Shown here in pieces: positions 32,996 through 41,950 of a stretch of 64,000 bases of DNA (positions are counted from its first letter, which is position 1; each line of letters begins with the position of its first letter). The DNA lies in assembly GCA_900754075.1 (NCBI GenBank), contig CAAEBN010000066.1, forward strand, positions 68,644 through 132,643, given 5' to 3'. The stretch comes from an uncultured Collinsella sp. (lineage in GTDB: Bacteria > Actinomycetota > Coriobacteriia > Coriobacteriales > Coriobacteriaceae). The position numbers were made by a program, and so were the translations under genes. Under the pieces are notes generated by a model. It was given only the letters and a program-made list of their open reading frames with translations. It made no database searches and had not been told where the DNA came from.

Positions 32996-33982
32996 CTAGC
33001 GCTGCGGTGCGGCGGCGCGTACTTGTTCGATGACCTTTTCCATCGTGGCGTCGATGTGGTCTTTTTTGAGCTCGCATTCCCAGATGGTTATGGGCGTCCA
33101 GCCCATTTGAGTGAGTGCTGCCACGGCAGCGCGGTCGCGCTCGACGTTGCGACGGAACTTTGCCTCCCAAAACTCAACATTGCGCTTGGGCTGGCTAGGG
33201 TTGCACTTGGGGCAGCGGTGCCAAAAGCAACCGTTGACGAAGATGGCGATCTTGCGCCCGGGGAAGGCGATATCGGGTTTGCCGGGGACTTTCCATTCCA
33301 GGCGATAACCCGTGAGTCCCGCAGCGCGCAGGCGCTGGCGAACGAGCAGCTCTGGCTTGGTGTTGGCGCGCTTGTTGCCCTTCATGGACTTTTTGATGGC
33401 GGCGCGACGGCGCACGAGTTCACGCTCGTCGGCGGAAAGGTCCGAGGTGTCGATGCCGTCCAGCAGGCCAGGCTTGGGGCGTTTTTTGCTACGGCGCTTA
33501 GGTGTGCGCTTGGGTTTGGTGGCGGGTTTGTCGGCTGTGTTGGGCACGGCGTCATCGGCGGAGCTTGTCTCGAGCCGGTCTTCCTTCAACTCAATCAGAG
33601 CATCGATAAGCCCCTTGTCGGCGGGCATCCACTCAACGGTGGCAAGCGAGGTGCGTGGAATCCAGCGGATATCGAGCTGGCGGTCGTGCTTCTGGGGTTC
33701 ATCGGATTCATCGGCGAGCGAGCAGTAGTAGCACTCCATGGAGAGATGGAAATCGGGGTAGTCGTACTCAACGGTATAGAAATCGCGCAGGTTGGTGACT
33801 TTTACCTGCAGCTCTTCCATGAGCTCGCGGCGTACGGCGTCCTCGGGCGTCTCGCCGCGCATGAGCTTGCCACCGGGGAACTCCCAAAGTCCCTGCATGT
33901 CGCCGTAGCCGCGCTGCACGGCAAGCAGCTCATCGGATCCTTCCTTGCGAATGATCCCAGCGGCAACATGAACAGTCTTCAA
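32996..33982 (-). CDS. Nudix hydrolase fused to Vsr-type mismatch endonuclease
   Basis: A 328-residue two-domain protein. Residues about 1-135 are a MutT-like Nudix hydrolase: GLWEFPGGKLMRGETP, then DAVRRELMEELQV, giving a complete GX5EX7REUXEEXGU box. A basic linker (about 140-195, KPKRTPKRRSKKRPK) follows. Residues about 200-328 match very-short-patch-repair endonucleases: ANTKPELLVRQRLRAAG, KPDIAFPGRKIAIFVNGCFW with the metal-site Asp, HRCPKC, and WECELK. The start is a TTG at 33982 after GGGAGGA; the frame remains open to 34549 but that part is antisense to the ABC gene. The fusion would couple nucleotide-pool sanitation with T:G mismatch nicking. No cytosine methyltransferase is nearby. 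Confidence 0.85.
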   Translation of the reverse strand: MKTVHVAAGIIRKEGSDELLAVQRGYGDMQGLWEFPGGKLMRGETPEDAVRRELMEELQVKVTNLRDFYTVEYDYPDFHLSMECYYCSLADESDEPQKHDRQLDIRWIPRTSLATVEWMPADKGLIDALIELKEDRLETSSADDAVPNTADKPATKPKRTPKRRSKKRPKPGLLDGIDTSDLSADERELVRRRAAIKKSMKGNKRANTKPELLVRQRLRAAGLTGYRLEWKVPGKPDIAFPGRKIAIFVNGCFWHRCPKCNPSQPKRNVEFWEAKFRRNVERDRAAVAALTQMGWTPITIWECELKKDHIDATMEKVIEQVRAAAPQR

Positions 33983-34130
33983 CAGGAGTCCTCCCTTAAC
34001 ATCAACACGTGGCAGGGTGGCTACCCGTACCTTACACAACGGTAAGGCAAGCGTAAGCCATATCGATGGTAGCCGACTCGTCTTCTTGCGACTATAGATG
34101 CCGTAGACTAATCGCAAGAAAGGACTCGGT

Positions 34131-34916
34131 ATGCAAACCACGCACATGGCGACCCCGGTACTGGAGGTCGCGCATCTCGAAAAGGTATATGGAGCGCTGG
34201 GCAACGTGACCCGTGCGCTCAACGACGTCAGCTTTACCGTCAACCGCGGCGAATTTGTGGGCATCATGGGCGCTTCGGGCTCGGGCAAGTCGACGTTGCT
34301 CAACTGCGTGTCGACCATCGATAGCGCCACAAGTGGCACGATCCGCATCAACGGGCAGGACGTAACACGCATGAAGCAGGCCAAGCTCTCGCAGTTCCGC
34401 CGCGAGGAGCTGGGCTTTATCTTCCAGGACTCCAACCTGCTCGATACGCTCACGGCACGCGAGAACATCGCCCTGCCGCTCACCATCGCCCGCACAAACT
34501 CGGCAGAGATCTCGACCCGCGTGCAGGATGTGGCAGCGCGCCTGTCCATCAGTCAGGTGCTCGACAAGTATCCCTACCAGATGTCCGGCGGCCAGCAGCA
34601 GCGCGTTGCCGCGGCTCGCGCGCTCGTCACCGACCCCACCATGATCATGGCCGACGAGCCTACCGGCGCCCTCGACTCCAAAAGCGCCCGCCTGTTGCTC
34701 GAGAGCCTAGAGGCCCTCAACCGCCGCCTGCGCGCCACCGTGCTCATGGTCACGCACGACAGCTTTGCCGCCAGCTACACGGGCCGTGTGCTGTTTATCC
34801 GCGACGGCAAGATCTTCACCGAGCTGCGCCGCGGCGACACCGACCGCCGAGAGTTCTTCGACCGCATTATGGAGGTCGTTGCCATGATGGGCGGTGAAGG
34901 CTCCGATGCTCTGTAA
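34131..34916 (+). CDS. ABC transporter ATPase, BceA/MacB type
   Basis: The 261-residue ATPase carries Walker [11 protein letters not shown], the Q-loop in [12 protein letters not shown], signature [15 protein letters not shown], Walker [12 protein letters not shown] and the switch His in [12 protein letters not shown]. It fits the peptide-antibiotic exporter/sensor subfamily (BceA, VraD). AAAGGAC lies before the ATG. The permease gene overlaps its end by 11 bases, giving a coupled pair. No two-component system of the BceRS type accompanies it in this window. Confidence 0.92.
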   Translation: MQTTHMATPVLEVAHLEKVYGALGNVTRALNDVSFTVNRGEFVGIMGASGSGKSTLLNCVSTIDSATSGTIRINGQDVTRMKQAKLSQFRREELGFIFQDSNLLDTLTARENIALPLTIARTNSAEISTRVQDVAARLSISQVLDKYPYQMSGGQQQRVAAARALVTDPTMIMADEPTGALDSKSARLLLESLEALNRRLRATVLMVTHDSFAASYTGRVLFIRDGKIFTELRRGDTDRREFFDRIMEVVAMMGGEGSDAL

Positions 34917-37128
34917 ACTCGCTTGGGGCAACGTCCGCCGCGCCGGCCGCGACTACCTCGTCTATCTTTTGACGCTCACCCTGGGCGTCACGGTCTTCTA
35001 TGCCTTTAACACCATCTCGATGCAGGTCGACATCGCCGGAATTGATGAAGAGGGCTTGGCGCAGGTTATGGGCAGCATGCTCGGCGACCTGACGTACTTT
35101 TTGGCCGGTGTCATGGCCTTTTTGATGGTGTACGCCAATAACTTCATCATGAAACGCCGCAAAAAGGAGTTTGGCCTGTACCAGGTGCTCGGCATGGGGC
35201 GCGGGCGCGTCGCCACGATCATGGCGCTCGAGACGGTGATTGTCTCGGTGGTGGCCTTTGTCGCCGGCATTGTGCTGGGTGTGGGACTCTCCCAGCTCAT
35301 GACATTCTTTACGGCCTCGCTCTTTAAGACGCAGATCGCCAATTTCCACTTCTTTTTCTCGGTGCATGCGTTCAACCTGACCCTTGTCTGCATGCTCGTA
35401 ATGTTTGTGCTCACGCTACTGCTGAACCTTCGCGCCGTGCGTCGTACCAAACTCATCGAGCTTATGGGTGCCGAGCGTCGCAACGAGAGCATCAAGACAC
35501 GCAACCCCTGGATCGCGATTGCCATCTTTGCCGTGGGCGTGGTGCTTGTGGGCGTGGCCTATTACCGTCTGCTACGTGATGGGTTCCCGCTAACCGCGAC
35601 GGACAGCAAGCTGCAAGAGGCCATGAACCAGTTTGGTATTACGACCGCTATGGTTACCGTGGGCACCTTTGCCCTGTTCTGGGGACTCTCGGGCATGCTC
35701 ATCAAGCTGCTGCAGAGCCTGCGCGGCGTGTATTGGCGCGGCCTCAACATGTTTACCGTGCGCCAGCTTGCGGCCAAGGTCAACACGGTGTGCTTTTCGA
35801 TGGGCGTCATCGCGATGCTCCTGTTTTTGGCCATCACCTCGGTGACGTGCGGTATGTCGATTGCCAACGTGATGAACGAAAACCTGGAGCGCTATAATCC
35901 GGCCGACATGTCGCAGACGTATGTCTATTACACGCCCGATACGCTCGACTTCTACAAAGAGTCTTTCAATCCGTCTGAGGCCGATCGCATGGTGCTGGCC
36001 GATAGTACGGTCGATTTGTACTCCGCATGGCACGGCGATCCATGGCACGGCGATCGTAAGGGCAAGTCGGCGGACAACAACGACGAGACCGGCAAGAAGG
36101 TCGATATCGCCGATGTTGCCGGTGAACATGTACAGATCGATTCGTATCTGAGTTACCCGGTTGGCGGTTCGGATCCTTCGGTGACCCCAAGTGAGATGTG
36201 CAAGACCATGGGCGAAAAGCTTCCCAAGGCGTTCGGGGGTAGCAATGCCGATGCGATGGGTCTGTTTGTGACGCCGGCGAGCCAGTACAACAAACTGCGC
36301 CAGATGATGGGCGAGGAGCCAGTGAGCATTGGCCTCGACCAGTACTTGCTTACGTGTGATATGGGCGGCGAGCTGGTCGACCTGTACACCAAGTATATGG
36401 CTGGCGGCCATGCCCTTACCTTGGGCGGGCATACGCTCAAGCCCGCAACCGATAAGTCGGACGAGGACACGGCGGCCATCGCCAACTCGGCGATGGGCAG
36501 TAATGGGGGTACCGTCGTCGTTGCCGACGAGCTGTTGTCCCAACTTAATCTGCAGCCGTATTCCAGTAGCCTGCTCGTTAACTACAAACAGGGGATGGAT
36601 ACGACCGAGGCAGACGAGAGTATTAAATACACTGTGCTCGACAATCTGCTCGTTGACGGCAAGGAGCCGGGGTCGTGGGGAACCTTCATCACACGCTCCG
36701 AGATGTACACGCAAGCAGCGCAAATGAACGGTCTTATTAGCTACCTAGCCATCTACATCGGCTTTGTATTGGTCGTTGCATGCGCGGCGATTCTGTCGAT
36801 TCAGCAACTCTCCAACGTTGCCGACGGCAGCCGCAGCTATCGTGTGCTGGCACAGATCGGCTGCGACGACCGCCAGATTCGCCATTCGGTGATGGCGCAG
36901 CAAGCGGTATTCTTCCTGTTCCCGCTGGCAGTGGGCTTGGCGCACTCCTTTGTGGCACTTAAGGTGATCATCGAGATCGTGAGCATATTCGGAAATATGA
37001 GCATCGGCGGCACCGTGGGCCTCACCTGTGCAATCTTCCTGGCAGCCTACGGCGGCTACTTCCTGGTGACCTACCTCATGAGCACTGGCATGGTGCAAGC
37101 TGCCATAGCCACCCGCTACAGCGAATAG
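34906..37128 (+). CDS. BceB-type FtsX-like permease
   Basis: The 740-residue permease has the BceB layout: [20 protein letters not shown] at the N-terminus, ten predicted membrane segments in groups (1 + 3, then pairs, final 3), and a large extracytoplasmic domain of about 260 residues between about 310 and 590. FtsX-like regions lie near residues 60-180 and in the last 120 residues. With the upstream ATPase it probably confers resistance to, or removes, cell-envelope-active peptides. The ATG at 34906, after GTGAAGG, is chosen over a GTG at 34894 because the BceB family starts with MLCKLA-like sequence. Confidence 0.9.
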   Translation: MLCKLAWGNVRRAGRDYLVYLLTLTLGVTVFYAFNTISMQVDIAGIDEEGLAQVMGSMLGDLTYFLAGVMAFLMVYANNFIMKRRKKEFGLYQVLGMGRGRVATIMALETVIVSVVAFVAGIVLGVGLSQLMTFFTASLFKTQIANFHFFFSVHAFNLTLVCMLVMFVLTLLLNLRAVRRTKLIELMGAERRNESIKTRNPWIAIAIFAVGVVLVGVAYYRLLRDGFPLTATDSKLQEAMNQFGITTAMVTVGTFALFWGLSGMLIKLLQSLRGVYWRGLNMFTVRQLAAKVNTVCFSMGVIAMLLFLAITSVTCGMSIANVMNENLERYNPADMSQTYVYYTPDTLDFYKESFNPSEADRMVLADSTVDLYSAWHGDPWHGDRKGKSADNNDETGKKVDIADVAGEHVQIDSYLSYPVGGSDPSVTPSEMCKTMGEKLPKAFGGSNADAMGLFVTPASQYNKLRQMMGEEPVSIGLDQYLLTCDMGGELVDLYTKYMAGGHALTLGGHTLKPATDKSDEDTAAIANSAMGSNGGTVVVADELLSQLNLQPYSSSLLVNYKQGMDTTEADESIKYTVLDNLLVDGKEPGSWGTFITRSEMYTQAAQMNGLISYLAIYIGFVLVVACAAILSIQQLSNVADGSRSYRVLAQIGCDDRQIRHSVMAQQAVFFLFPLAVGLAHSFVALKVIIEIVSIFGNMSIGGTVGLTCAIFLAAYGGYFLVTYLMSTGMVQAAIATRYSE

Positions 37129-37149
37129 GCGACCTAAAGCAAAACAATT

Positions 37150-37312
37150 GCAGGTTGAGCATAAGTCAGCAAAAGCGCCCCTAAGCGATCAAGGTGACGT
37201 GAAAGAGGAGGGAAGCGTACTTTGGTACGCGACCGACGATTGAACGTCACCTTGCCGCCTAGGGGCGCTTGCAGTGTCGAGCCGTTACGCGGTTTGGTAA
37301 AACCGCGTAACT
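37150..37312 (-). repeat. Structured intergenic element family A, copy A3
   Basis: In minus-strand sense the head hairpin (37285-37312, GTTACGCGGTTT-TACC-AAACCGCGTAAC) leads into GGCTCGACACTGC. A stem with arms AAGCGCCCCTA/TAGGGGCGCTT follows, then CAAGGTGACGT pairing fully with ACGTCACCTTG, and an inner hairpin GCGTACC-AAA-GTACGC. The tail reads GCTGACTTATGCTCAACCTGC. Unlike the other copies it does not follow a stop codon in sense: the next gene to the right is on the plus strand. Confidence 0.8.
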
Positions 37313-37437
37313 TCATCGTAGAAGCACGTCTGCGGGCGTCGGATGCTCGTCTCCTGTCGCCCGCCCACCGAGGCCCGGCAATTGCCTTAATATTTTAAGG
37401 ACCTCGATTTGTCCAAGACTGAGCGAAGGAGCTCATC

Positions 37438-38868
37438 ATGAGCGACGGAAAGAAAAAGCTCTCCTTCTTGACGGTCATCTCGACCATCATCTGCGTCGTC
37501 TTCGTTTGCGAGGCCGCCGCACCTGCCGCTGCCATTGGCAACCAGCAGTTCTTCTGGTGGATCTTCCTGATTCTGACCTTCCTGCTCCCTTATGGCATGG
37601 TCGTTGCCGAGCTCGGCACTACCTATGACGGCGAGGGCGGCATTTACGACTGGGTACGCGATGGCCTGGGCGACAAGTGGGGCGCCCGCATTTCGTACTA
37701 CTACTGGGTTAACTACCCGCTGTGGATTGCCTCGCTGGCTACTATGTTCCCTGACATTTTGGGCATGGTCTTTGGCGTCGAGTTCAATCTGATTGCCAAG
37801 ATTGGTATCGACCTTGCCTTTGTGTGGATTGTCTATCTTATGGGTCGTTCCAAGGCTGCCGACTCCGAATGGGTCCTGAACGGCGGCGCCATCATCAAGG
37901 TCGCCGTTGCCGCTATCGTCGGCGCTTTGGGCATTTGGTACGCCATGGAGAACGGTTTTGCGAACGATATGTCCGCTGTTACCTTCTTGCCCGAGCTCAC
38001 CAACACCAACGCGCTCGGCTACCTGTCGATCATCATCTTTAACTTCATGGGCTTCGAGGTCATCTGCACCATGACCGACGATATGGCCGATCCCGCTCGC
38101 GATATCCCCAAGGCTATCATCGTCGGCGGCCTGTCCATCGCCGTGATCTACCTGTTCGCTGGCTTTGGCATCGGCGCTGCTGTGTCGGCCGATTCCATCG
38201 ATCCCGACTACGGTATGATCTACGCTGTCCAGACTATTGTGGGCGATTCCATGATCTTTAAGGTCATCTGCATCGCCTTCCTGATCACGCTGTTCGCCAA
38301 CATGGCTGCCTGGTCCTTCGGCGTCAACTCCGTTGCTCGCTATGCTGCCGAGCATGGCAACATGCCCAAGGTCTTCGCCTCGATGATCTCGGATGACGAC
38401 ATGCCCAACGGCGCCAACCTGGTCAACGCCATCGTTGCCTCCCTGGTGCTGTGCCTGCAGCTGGTTCCCATCGACGCCATCTCCAACGGTGTCTTCTGGA
38501 TGCTCTTCGGTACCTCCGTTGTCTTCCTGCTGCTGACCTACATCCCGATGTTCCCGGCATTCCTCAACCTTCGTAAGAACGACCCCAACCGTGAGCGTAT
38601 CTTTACGTTCCCGTTTAAGGGCGCCATGATGAAGGTCATGCTGGCTATTCCCTGCATCGAGCTGATTCTGGCTATCGTTGCAACGCTGATTCCGTTCTCT
38701 GTCGATGAGATTGGCGATAAGGTCCCGATGATCGTCATCTTCATCGTGCTCTTGCTTATTGGCGAGGTTGTCCGCGTCGTCAGTGCTAAGGGCCGCGAGA
38801 CCGAGTACAAGGGTCTCACTCCCGAGCTGGCTGCTCAGCGCCTCGCTGAGGAGTCCGAGGAGGACTAG
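37438..38868 (+). CDS. APC-superfamily permease, probable agmatine/putrescine antiporter
   Basis: The 476-residue protein has about 12 membrane segments and APC-family features: an N-terminal TM1 region with CEAAAPAAAIGNQQFFWW, GGIYDWVRDGLGDKWG, and FNFMGFEVICTMTDDMADPA with the conserved Phe/Glu of TM6. It precedes agmatine deiminase by 285 bases, and in agmatine-deiminase systems such a permease exchanges agmatine for putrescine. The other half of that pathway, putrescine carbamoyltransferase and carbamate kinase, is absent here. A good ribosome site (GAAGGAG) precedes the start. Confidence 0.82.
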   Translation: MSDGKKKLSFLTVISTIICVVFVCEAAAPAAAIGNQQFFWWIFLILTFLLPYGMVVAELGTTYDGEGGIYDWVRDGLGDKWGARISYYYWVNYPLWIASLATMFPDILGMVFGVEFNLIAKIGIDLAFVWIVYLMGRSKAADSEWVLNGGAIIKVAVAAIVGALGIWYAMENGFANDMSAVTFLPELTNTNALGYLSIIIFNFMGFEVICTMTDDMADPARDIPKAIIVGGLSIAVIYLFAGFGIGAAVSADSIDPDYGMIYAVQTIVGDSMIFKVICIAFLITLFANMAAWSFGVNSVARYAAEHGNMPKVFASMISDDDMPNGANLVNAIVASLVLCLQLVPIDAISNGVFWMLFGTSVVFLLLTYIPMFPAFLNLRKNDPNRERIFTFPFKGAMMKVMLAIPCIELILAIVATLIPFSVDEIGDKVPMIVIFIVLLLIGEVVRVVSAKGRETEYKGLTPELAAQRLAEESEED

Positions 38869-39153
38869 AGCACCCGGATTCGGGGCTCCAACCCTCCTCG
38901 CTACTTGACCATTCCCCGGGGTGGGTGTGAGCGATGGCTCTGGTAACCACCGCCCGCCCCAATCTCTCTTCCGTATCCTTCGTGCGTTTTGTCTCCGCGC
39001 GCCAGGTTGCGTCGTCGCTTGCCGGTGCGACTCCGTGAAAACCGGCGCCGGGCGCCCCGACCTTTGCCGGGGAACGGGCGTCCGCCACCTCTTGGTTTTA
39101 GGCTGCGGGTAACCCGCCTGCAGCAAGCGATCGTTCGATTTGGAGGAAATCTT
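38869..39153 (+). promoter_or_regulatory. GC-rich structured leader before aguA
   Basis: This 285-base gap contains several potential stems: GAGCaCCCG/GGGGCTC just after the permease stop, GCCGGT/ACCGGC near 39025-39050, and CCCCG/CGGGG near 39057-39075, followed by AACGGGCG. It matches no riboswitch consensus I can recognise. It could be an attenuator or a processing region between two genes of one pathway. Confidence 0.4.
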
Positions 39154-40359
39154 ATGCGTACGATCACCGAGTCCGAGTCCACCCCTAAGGCCGATGGCTT
39201 CTTTATGCCTGCTGAGTTCGCCCCACAGGATCGCGTGTGGATGGGCTGGCCCCATCGCACCGATACCTGGGCCCATGGTGCCAAGCCGGCTCAGAAGCAG
39301 TATGCCGCCATCGCTCGCGCCATCGCCGAGTTCACCCCGGTCACCATGTGCGCCAACCAGGCCGACTACGCCAACTGCAAGGCTGCCTTTGAGGAAGACG
39401 AGAACGTCACCGTTATCGAGATGACCACCGACGACGCTTGGTTCCGCGACACCGCTGCCACTTTTGTTATCAATGGCAAGGGCGATAAGCGCGCCAACCA
39501 CTGGCACTTCAACGCTTATGGCGGTCTTGTCGACGGCCTGTACTTCCCGTGGGACAAGGACGAGCAGATTGCCCTTAAGATGGCTGAGCTTTCCGGCTGC
39601 CGTCGCTATCGTCCCGATGACATGATCCTCGAGGGCGGTTCCATTACCGTCGACGGCGAAGGCACCGTGGTCGTGACCGACCAGTGCCTGCTTTCCCCGG
39701 GCCGCACCTGCTCTGCGGTTCTGGAGGAGGAAGAGGATCCCGAGTCCATCTGGCCCAAGTTCCACAAGAAGTTTGAGCCCTGGAGTGAGGAACTTCGCGC
39801 CTATATGGACGAGCACCTCAAGGAGTACCTGGGTGTCGAGAAGGTCATCTGGGTCAAGGAGGGTATCGATCCCGAGGAGACCAACGGCCACATTGATGAT
39901 GTCGCTACGTTCATCGCTCCGGGCGTCATGGCCTGCATCTGGACCGACGATCCCGAGTATCCGTTCTACGAGCAATGCCATGCTGTCTACGAGACCCTTT
40001 CCAACGCCGTTGACGCCAAGGGCCGCAAGATGAAGGTCTACAAGCTCTGCATGCCTGTGAACCCGCTGTTCATGGACCAGGCTTCCTGCGACACCATCGA
40101 CGCCGACGAGAACGCCGAGCCGCGCGTTGCCGACGAGCCGCTGATCGCCTCCTACATGAACTACCTGGTCACCAACCACGGCGTCATCGTCCCGCAGTAC
40201 GGCGACGAGAACGATCAGCTTGCCGTTGACACGCTCCAGAAGATCTACGACGAGGTCTGGGGCGAGGGCGTCTACAAGTGCGTCGGCGTTCAGTCCGAGC
40301 AGGTCGTCTTCGGTGGCGGAAATATCCACTGCATTACGCAGCAGGAACCGTCCGCTTAA
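39154..40359 (+). CDS. aguA: Agmatine deiminase
   Basis: The 401-residue enzyme converts agmatine to N-carbamoylputrescine and ammonia. It belongs to the porphyromonas-type peptidyl-arginine deiminase fold: RVWMGWPHRTDTW, the substrate Asp pair in TDDAWFRDT, ILEGGSITVDGEG, NGHIDDVATF with the catalytic His, and the nucleophile Cys (about 393) in GGGNIHCITQQEP. It is slightly longer than the usual 365-380. TTGGAGGAA lies before the ATG. The pairing with an APC permease suggests arginine-derived agmatine use for acid or energy balance. A family A element begins three bases after its stop. Confidence 0.93.
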   Translation: MRTITESESTPKADGFFMPAEFAPQDRVWMGWPHRTDTWAHGAKPAQKQYAAIARAIAEFTPVTMCANQADYANCKAAFEEDENVTVIEMTTDDAWFRDTAATFVINGKGDKRANHWHFNAYGGLVDGLYFPWDKDEQIALKMAELSGCRRYRPDDMILEGGSITVDGEGTVVVTDQCLLSPGRTCSAVLEEEEDPESIWPKFHKKFEPWSEELRAYMDEHLKEYLGVEKVIWVKEGIDPEETNGHIDDVATFIAPGVMACIWTDDPEYPFYEQCHAVYETLSNAVDAKGRKMKVYKLCMPVNPLFMDQASCDTIDADENAEPRVADEPLIASYMNYLVTNHGVIVPQYGDENDQLAVDTLQKIYDEVWGEGVYKCVGVQSEQVVFGGGNIHCITQQEPSA

Positions 40360-40362
40360 TCG

Positions 40363-40467
40363 TCTGGCTTTCCGAGGCACCCCATCTCGCCGCTCAAACC
40401 GTCGCTCGCGTACCAAAGTACGCTTCGCTCCTCTTTCGCGGCGACCTGGGGCACCTCGAAAACCCAG
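40363..40467 (+). repeat. Structured intergenic element family A-like, copy A5
   Basis: This copy starts three bases after the aguA stop and lacks the head hairpin. Arms CCGAGGCACCCCA and TGGGGCACCTCG pair with few mismatches. Inside are CGCCG/CGGCG and GCGTACCAAAGTACGC, the same inner hairpin as in A3, followed by CTCCTCTTTCGCG, also shared with A3. Confidence 0.65.
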
Positions 40468-40531
40468 CCGATCAATCGGACCGACGTAGCTTGCTACCGC
40501 ATTAGTCATTGGTGCCAACCCTGGCAACGAT

Positions 40532-40693
40532 GCAGGTCGAAAAACGTCAGCGAAAACCCGCCAGAGCGAGCAAGGTGCCTTGAAGCGAGGCGGCATTGAC
40601 CTTTTGGTCATGCCGTCGAAGCTGAAAGGCAGATTGCCGTTCTGGCGGGTTTGCAGCGTCGGGCCGTTACGGCGTTTGGTAAAACGCCGTAAC
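40532..40693 (-). repeat. Structured intergenic element family A, copy A4
   Basis: In minus-strand sense the head hairpin GTTACGGCGTTT-TACC-AAACGCCGTAAC (40666-40693) begins one base after the DAHP synthase stop. GGCCCGACGCTGC follows, then a stem with AACCCGCCAGA/TCTGGCGGGTT. The inner pairing is GCCTT/AAGGC where A1 has GCCGT/ACGGC, a compensated change. The tip is GACC-AAAA-GGTC and the tail CGCTGACGTTTTTCGACCTGC. Confidence 0.85.
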
Positions 40694-40694
40694 T

Positions 40695-41726
40695 CTAAAT
40701 ACGTTCCGCGATCTCGTGGATGAGGTAGTCGGTCTTTTCCCAGCCCAGGCACGGATCGGTGATCGACTTGCCAAAGACGCCGCCGTCGACCGGTTGGTTG
40801 CCGTCCTCCAGGTAAGACTCGATCATAAAGCCCTTGACCAGCTTGGAGATGGACTCGTTGCGGCGGCAGCTGTCGAGCACTTCCTTGCAAATGCGATACT
40901 GCTCCAGCGGACGCTTACCCGAGTTGTCGTGGTTGCAGTCGATGACCGCCGCCGGGTTGGCGTAGCCGGCGTGCTCGGTATAGCGCTCGGCCAGGCGCTC
41001 CAGGTGCTCGTAGTGGTAGTTGGGGTAGGTGCGGCCATCGAGGCCGATGTAGCCGCGCATGACAGCGTGCGCAAGCGGGTTGCCATCGCACTCGACTTCC
41101 CAGTTACGGAAGATAAAGCTCTGGTGGGCCTGGGCGGCGTAAATAGAGTTGAGCATGACGGTGGTGGAACCGGCGGTGGGGTTCTTCATGCCCACAGGCA
41201 CCGAAATACCGCTCGACACCAGGCGATGCTCCTGGTTTTCGACCGAACGCGCACCCACGGCAACATAGCTCAGCAGGTCAACGAGGTACTGGTAGTTGGA
41301 CGGATAGAGCATCTCGTCGGCGGTGAAGAAGCCCGTTTCCTTAATAACGCGCAGGTGCATATGGCGGATGGCCTTGACGCCCTCGAGCAGGTCGTCGGGA
41401 GCCTCGGGGTTGGGGTTGTGCAGCAGGCCCTTGTAGCCGGTGCCCTTGGTGCGCGGCTTGTTGGTGTAGACGCGCGGAATGATGATGAGCTTGTCCTTGA
41501 CCTCTTCGGCGGTCTTGGCCAGTCGGTTCATGTACTCAAGCACCGAATCCTCGCGGTCGGCAGAGCACGGGCCGATGATGAGCACCTTGCGTGCGTCCTC
41601 GCCGGTAAAGACTTTGGCGACCTCGGCGTCAAATGCCTGCTTTTTGGCGGTAAGCTCGGCAGAAAGCGGCATTTCCTCGCGGATCTCCATGGGGATCGGC
41701 AACTTGCGTTTGAATTCCATGGCCAT
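40695..41726 (-). CDS. 3-deoxy-7-phosphoheptulonate synthase, class I
   Basis: The 343-residue enzyme condenses phosphoenolpyruvate and erythrose-4-phosphate in the first step of aromatic amino-acid synthesis. It belongs to the AroF/G/H type: VLIIGPCSADREDSV, RVYTNKPRTKGTGYKGL, SSGISVPVGMKNPTAGST, VIDCNHDNSGK and GFMIESYLEDGNQ, including the metal-binding Cys, His, Glu and Asp. TGAGGAGGT lies before the start. It is a single gene. Feedback sensitivity (Phe, Tyr or Trp) cannot be assigned. Confidence 0.92.
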   Translation of the reverse strand: MAMEFKRKLPIPMEIREEMPLSAELTAKKQAFDAEVAKVFTGEDARKVLIIGPCSADREDSVLEYMNRLAKTAEEVKDKLIIIPRVYTNKPRTKGTGYKGLLHNPNPEAPDDLLEGVKAIRHMHLRVIKETGFFTADEMLYPSNYQYLVDLLSYVAVGARSVENQEHRLVSSGISVPVGMKNPTAGSTTVMLNSIYAAQAHQSFIFRNWEVECDGNPLAHAVMRGYIGLDGRTYPNYHYEHLERLAERYTEHAGYANPAAVIDCNHDNSGKRPLEQYRICKEVLDSCRRNESISKLVKGFMIESYLEDGNQPVDGGVFGKSITDPCLGWEKTDYLIHEIAERI

Positions 41727-41950
41727 AGGGACCTCCTCAATCTATAGAAAGAGCAATAAGCGTATTGTCGAGTGTTCGGCATTATCCGCTGTCGCACGCT
41801 AAAGTGCAAGCCCTTGTCACCCCGAAACCTACCAAAAAGAGACAGGTTTATTTTGGCAGGTTTTATCTGGGTAAACGTTGGCGCTCACCAGGATGGGATG
41901 ACGCCGTGAGGGACCCTAAGCCTGCCGCCGATTCCCCGGGGAGTACCCAG

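Noticed and set aside
33983..34549. N-terminal extension of the Nudix-Vsr protein
   Set aside because: That part is antisense to the start of the ABC ATPase gene and shows no domain; the TTG at 33982 has a good ribosome site directly before the Nudix domain.
38920..38970. Fluoride-riboswitch-like GATGG...GTAACC segment
   Set aside because: The downstream pseudoknot strand and the conserved CUGAUG region are missing, and the flanking genes have no link to fluoride.
39010..39120. Possible cobalamin-riboswitch resemblance (CCGGTGCGACTCCG)
   Set aside because: No B12 box or overall fold could be matched, and the downstream gene does not use cobalamin.
37387..40890. 1167-codon open frame on the minus strand opposite the permease and aguA
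   Set aside because: Composition is typical of an antisense shadow frame and it crosses two repeat elements; the plus-strand genes have strong motifs and ribosome sites.
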